A stretch of 64,000 nucleotides of DNA from Punica granatum (taxonomy: Eukaryota; Streptophyta; Magnoliopsida; Myrtales; Lythraceae), in assembly GCF_007655135.1 (NCBI RefSeq), contig NC_045128.1:27684811-27748810 (forward strand). The letters are read 5' to 3'. Positions within the stretch are counted from its first letter, which is position 1. Each line of letters opens with the position of its first letter. Position numbers and translations under genes: made by a program. The notes below the pieces were generated by a model, which had not been told where the DNA came from, ran no database searches, and worked only from the letters and a program-made list of their open reading frames with translations. This document shows, piece after piece, positions 60,505 to 64,000 of this stretch.

Positions 60505-61380
60505 GGGTAAATTGCATTGGTGGTCCAAAATATTTTACAAATGTTTTATTATGGTCCAAAAAGTTTTTTCGCTACATGATGGTACAAAATGTTTCAAAGT
60601 TGTTTCATGATGGTACAAACCGTCAATTGGCCCTAACGCCGTTAACATTTTGCTGACGTGGCAAGTCCTATGTATCACTTTTGTTACGTGGAACCAATCA
60701 TAATGCGCCATGTCATTTAAGAGAAAAATAAAATTTTAAAAAGTCCAAAAAAATACAAAAAATAATTTAAAAATACAAAAAAAGAGTAAAAATTATGAAA
60801 AAAAAAAAAAATAAAAAATTTAAAATTTAAAATTTTTTAATTTTTTAATTTTTTTAAAAATAAAAAAAATACAAAAAAGAGTAAAAATTTAGAAAAAAAT
60901 AAAAAATTATTTTAAAATTTTCAAAATTTTTAAATTATTTTTAAAAAATTTAAATTTTTAAATTATTTTTAAAAAATTTAAATTTTTTAAATTTTTTAAA
61001 AATTTTTAAAAATGATTTTAAAAATAATTTTAAATAATTTTATAAAAATTTAAAATTTAATATTAAAATTATTTTTTTTAAAATAATAAAAATTATTTAT
61101 ATTTTAAATTTAAATTTTAAATTAAAGTATAAAATTATTTTTAAAAGTTTTATAAGTTTTAAAATTTTTAGAATTATTTTAAATTTTTCGACCACGTCAG
61201 TAAGGAGGTGACGCGTAGTAGCCACGTCAGCGTCGGCTTGACAGCATCAAGCTCGAGTTGACGGTTTGTACCATTATGAAATAACTTTGAAACATTTTGT
61301 ACCATCGTGTAGTGAAAAAAACTTTTTAGACCATAATGAAACATTTGTAAAATATTTTGGACCACCAGTGCAATTTACCC
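60505..61380. mobile_element. Mutator-like foldback element with A/T core
   Basis: 876 bp. Arms of about 130-150 bp: GGGTAAATTGCATTGGTGGT, CCAAAATATTTTACAAATG, TTTATTATGGTC, GGTACAAAATGTTTCAAAGT at the left, mirrored by ACTTTGAAACATTTTGTACC, GACCATAATGAAA, CATTTGTAAAATATTTTGG, CCACCAGTGCAATTTACCC at the right. A perfect 9-bp target duplication TAGAATATT lies at 60496-60504 and 61381-61389. The core (about 60735-61185) is almost pure A and T. No coding capacity. Confidence 0.9.
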
Positions 61381-61389
61381 TAGAATATT

Positions 61390-62733
61390 AGAAAATATTA
61401 TTGGCAATCGATTTATTATAGGTATTTAATTTTGACTAAGTTTGTCATGTAGGATTTTAGACCCTTTCCTTGCCTCTTGGATGGAGTGTCTCTTCACTCA
61501 CATTTTTTAATATAACAACCTACATATAAATATATAAACAACAAATGATGAATTTAATAACTGTAAAATAAAACAAATCAATATGGCCATGCAAATTCAG
61601 TATGAGTATTTCAATTCACAGAAGTACGATAACAACAGAAACCATGATAATATGAAAATGTGTTGAACATAGTTTGCACATAGTAAGTTCAACATAAAAA
61701 AATCTTAGAAAGGGAATTCTGATACATGCATTGCTATATATATTTTTTAATTTTTTTGTATGAACAAATTTTTTTTCATTAATTCCTCACTTTCTCAGCA
61801 TGCATGGAGTAAAAAAATTATTCTATTTTATAATTATGTGATAGACTTATGACTAATATTGAAATTTCAATATATTCTATTTATATTTGATGATTTACTT
61901 TATTTTTTTAGCCAATACTACATGGTTGAGCAAGTCCTATAATATGTTTCTTAACTGATTCCTCAAATTATGGAAATATTAATTTTTTTATTCTCCAAGT
62001 GTCTTCTTTTATATGAAAAGAAATTGGTTAGCCTCCTGCTAATGAGAGCCCTTCATTCCATCCATGAGAGTCATCCATATATGATTTTTCAGCATTTTCA
62101 TCAATCGACTCTTTGAGTCTATGTTATATAATATGGACATGAATTTTCACAATTATTTTATTAATTTCGTTTTTATATTTTCCTATGAAAATCCTCTTCT
62201 CTCATACAAAAATCAGAACTGTATTCCAGTGGATTGTTAAAAACTCGAACAACCACCGGCACCCACACAATGTAAATATTCTCATAGTTAGATGAAACAC
62301 GTTAGCGATGCAATAAGCTATATTACTAGCTAAAACAATTTGATTATTCACCCTCGATCAATCACGTAGCGCAAGATGGGCCCCGGCGGGGATCCCCACC
62401 TTATTTAACAAACCTTTGACAAATTCTTGTCTCGTAGCCAAAATCACGTCATCAAGGGTAAAGGTTATCGCTAATATTGCAAGTTGGTCCATCGGTTTAA
62501 GCTTATTTGCAATTCAAGCCTGAAAATATTCCATCTGCTGAAATTCCATATCTCTCTCTCGGTGTCGAATCTCCTCCCATAGCGTTTTTATATTTTCAGT
62601 GAATGTACGAGGAAAACTGGTCCCTGGCGGAGATTATTTTCGGTCTTGGATGGAAGCTCAATTTTGCTCACGGGATGCTTTTATTGAGTTTTGACTCACG
62701 TATTGTAGGTAAAGTTGAAAGCAAAAATTTTAA
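61390..62733. other. intergenic, no gene seen
   Basis: AT-rich; no reading frame or repeat of note. Far upstream flank of SOS1. Confidence 0.35.
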
Positions 62734-62988
62734 CTTGCGTTTGGTTTGTGAATTGGATTATAATCCAATTCAACTTAACTAAGTGTTAACAAATAAATAT
62801 GTATGTGTATATATAGATCTGAAAGTAAATAAGGAATTTATTTTTAAAAAAATTATTATAAAAATAGTTAAAGGAAAGTATAAGAAATTATTATTAAATG
62901 AAAAAAAGATAAAATAGTAAAGATTATATTGTTGAATTTGGGAATGATAGAGTTGAGATGGATTACCATTCAAAAATCAAACGAATTA
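62734..62988. mobile_element. Tourist-like MITE (GTTTGG family), copy 9
   Basis: From CTTGCGTTTGGTTTGTGAAT to CAAAAATCAAACGAAT. Interior diverged; the target duplication is not clear. Confidence 0.5.
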
Positions 62989-63014
62989 TCTACAACACAA
63001 TTCGTACTTTTTCG

Positions 63015-63150
63015 ACTTGTTCTCTAGTATTTGGAAATCCAAAGGGCTCTAACTAATCAAATTCGAATAAAATTGGCTCCCTAAGAGACCTTATTCTCCA
63101 AATCGTGAATTTTATTTATTTACAGACACTCGAATCGAGACCTTCTTTCA
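63015..63150 (-). mobile_element. SINE fragment in the SOS1 upstream region
   Basis: Matches the 23695-23870 copy in reverse complement: TCTAGTATTTGGAAATCC, CTCTAACTAATCAAATTCGA, GAGACCTT. It ends about 0.4 kb before the SOS1 start codon. Confidence 0.35.
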
Positions 63151-63544
63151 GATGATCATGCACGAATTGTCAGGACCAATCCATATTGATTCGACACACC
63201 TCGTATTTTACCTTGGTGATTATAATCTATCAGTACTACTTGATTCACGAAAACGTAGCTCATTAATAATAAATCTAAGGGCGTGCGGTTTCAAATTGGC
63301 TTCCACTAGCGTCAAAAAGACGACCGAATCGATTTAGTCTATGGCTTCCGTGATCCTTTATTTTTATTTTTTATTATTTAGGGGAAAATGTATCCCGTCC
63401 GTGATCTGACCGAAGATATTGTCAAAACTTTGCAGAAATCAATCGAAAAGCTCAAATGGCTGCACATGTGGAGGGAAAGTCATCAACCCGATAAAGATCT
63501 CCCGCCCTCTCTCTCTCTCTAATTGTCTCTGTCTGGTCCTGCCA
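63151..63544 (+). promoter_or_regulatory. SOS1 proximal promoter and 5' leader
   Basis: Region just upstream of the SOS1 start. The last 50 bp are a CT-rich leader (CCCTCTCTCTCTCTCTAATT). An A/T-rich TTTTTATTTTTTATTATTTA at about 63361-63380 could serve the TATA role, but no exact TATA box or transcription start is fixed. Confidence 0.4.
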
Positions 63545-63764
63545 ATGGCTGCGTTGCCGGAGGAGCTGCTGCCGTACAGAATACTGGCGGCGGCGGAGAG
63601 CGACACGGCCCCCGCCAGCTCCTCCTCCTCCGACCCCACGGATGCAGTCATCTTCGTCGGGATATGCCTGGTGCTGGGAATCGCCTGCAGGCAGCTTCTC
63701 CGCGGCACTAGAGTCCCCTACACCGTCGCCCTCCTCATTCTCGGCATTGCTCTTGGATCCATAG
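63545..63764 (+). CDS. SOS1: plasma-membrane Na+/H+ antiporter SOS1 (NHX7), first exon
   Basis: Encodes the first 73 residues and one base of codon 74. The start MAALPEEL at 63545 was chosen over an in-frame ATG at 63419 because known SOS1 proteins begin a few residues before this PYRIL(E/A)EA-like motif, and because its context CCAATGGCTGC is a good plant start. After a Ser-rich loop comes DAVIFVGICLVLGIACRQLL, the first membrane segment, then RGTRVPYTVALLILGIALGS, the start of the second; both match SOS1 closely. The exon ends at ATAG followed by GTTTAT, a phase-1 donor, which fits the Glu that follows GS(L/I) in the family. SOS1 exports Na+ in exchange for H+ at the plasma membrane and is activated by the SOS2-SOS3 kinase in salt stress. 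The remaining exons, including the long cytosolic tail, are outside the window. Confidence 0.9.
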
Positions 63765-64000
63765 GTTTATCTCTCCCCTCTCCTCCTCTCCCCACTACTT
63801 TCCACTTCACTAGCCTCACGGAGCTGCTTCCCGGACAGAAGCGGCGAAGCTCGATGGAGAAATCCCGCTCTGTTTCTGTTCTGTATGTTCGAATTTTTTG
63901 CAACGAAACTTACAAATTAGGTAAGTAAAGCGTCGATCTTCAGCTAAAAGAAATCTTTTTCTACTATCAATCATCTATTAAGCTCACGAGTCAAATTGTA
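63765..64000 (+). other. SOS1 intron 1, left part
   Basis: Begins with GT after the exon-1 donor and has no acceptor that restores the SOS1 frame before the window ends. The open frame continuing to 63928 is read-through into the intron. Confidence 0.75.

Noticed and set aside
63419..63544. N-terminal extension of SOS1 from an in-frame upstream ATG
   Set aside because: It has no resemblance to SOS1 proteins and includes the CT-rich leader; the ATG at 63545 matches the family start.

Overview
The window is plant nuclear DNA, from a eudicot. It is AT-rich with simple repeats and dense layers of transposons, and it holds one intact intronless receptor-kinase gene and the first exon of an intron-containing ion antiporter gene. 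The protein sequences fit a dicot; I cannot name the species from the sequence. Only two loci are confidently genic. BRL2 (VH1 type, BRI1-like leucine-rich-repeat receptor kinase) lies on the minus strand at 2275-5715 with its leader and promoter to its right. The first exon of SOS1 (plasma-membrane Na+/H+ antiporter) lies on the plus strand at 63545-63764, and the rest of that gene runs off the right edge. A possible small gene of unknown function sits at 471-827 (minus). The two recognised genes face away from each other, about 58 kb apart, and show no sign of acting in one pathway.

The 58 kb between them is an accumulation zone for mobile DNA. From left to right: degraded AT-rich DNA (6.4-9.9 kb); a diverged direct duplication (about 9.95-11.58 and 20.30-21.79 kb) carrying the relic of a minus-strand reading frame; a Copia-type solo LTR (15.16-16.97 kb); a tRNA-derived SINE split by a hAT-like MITE (22.0-22.8 kb); two TRIM elements (28.5 and 50.4 kb), the second complete; a 620-bp Mutator-like foldback with a perfect 9-bp target duplication (29.06-29.68 kb); a three-level nest (30.5-37.1 kb) in which a 3.8-kb solo LTR sits in an L1-type LINE that sits in a terminal-inverted-repeat element; a non-autonomous CACTA element (40.16-41.74 kb); a Mutator-like element (42.4-43.9 kb); a decayed CACTA transposase gene ending in a recognisable terminus (53.1-55.1 kb); a TIR element carrying about 23 hairpin-forming tandem units (55.16-57.70 kb); a probable retroposed transcript with 19-bp target duplications (58.7-60.3 kb); and an 876-bp foldback with a perfect 9-bp target duplication (60.5-61.4 kb). 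At least nine copies of one Harbinger/Tourist-like MITE family (terminal GTTTGG, 3-bp target duplications) are scattered throughout.

The most unusual structure is the 55.16-57.70 kb element. It has about 35-bp terminal inverted repeats, a probable 8-bp target duplication, and an interior made almost wholly of about 94-bp units, the better-preserved of which can form two nested hairpins around GTTATC/GATAAC. No CRISPR array, tRNA gene, rRNA gene or complete autonomous transposon was found. All calls come from reading the sequence; no database search was run.
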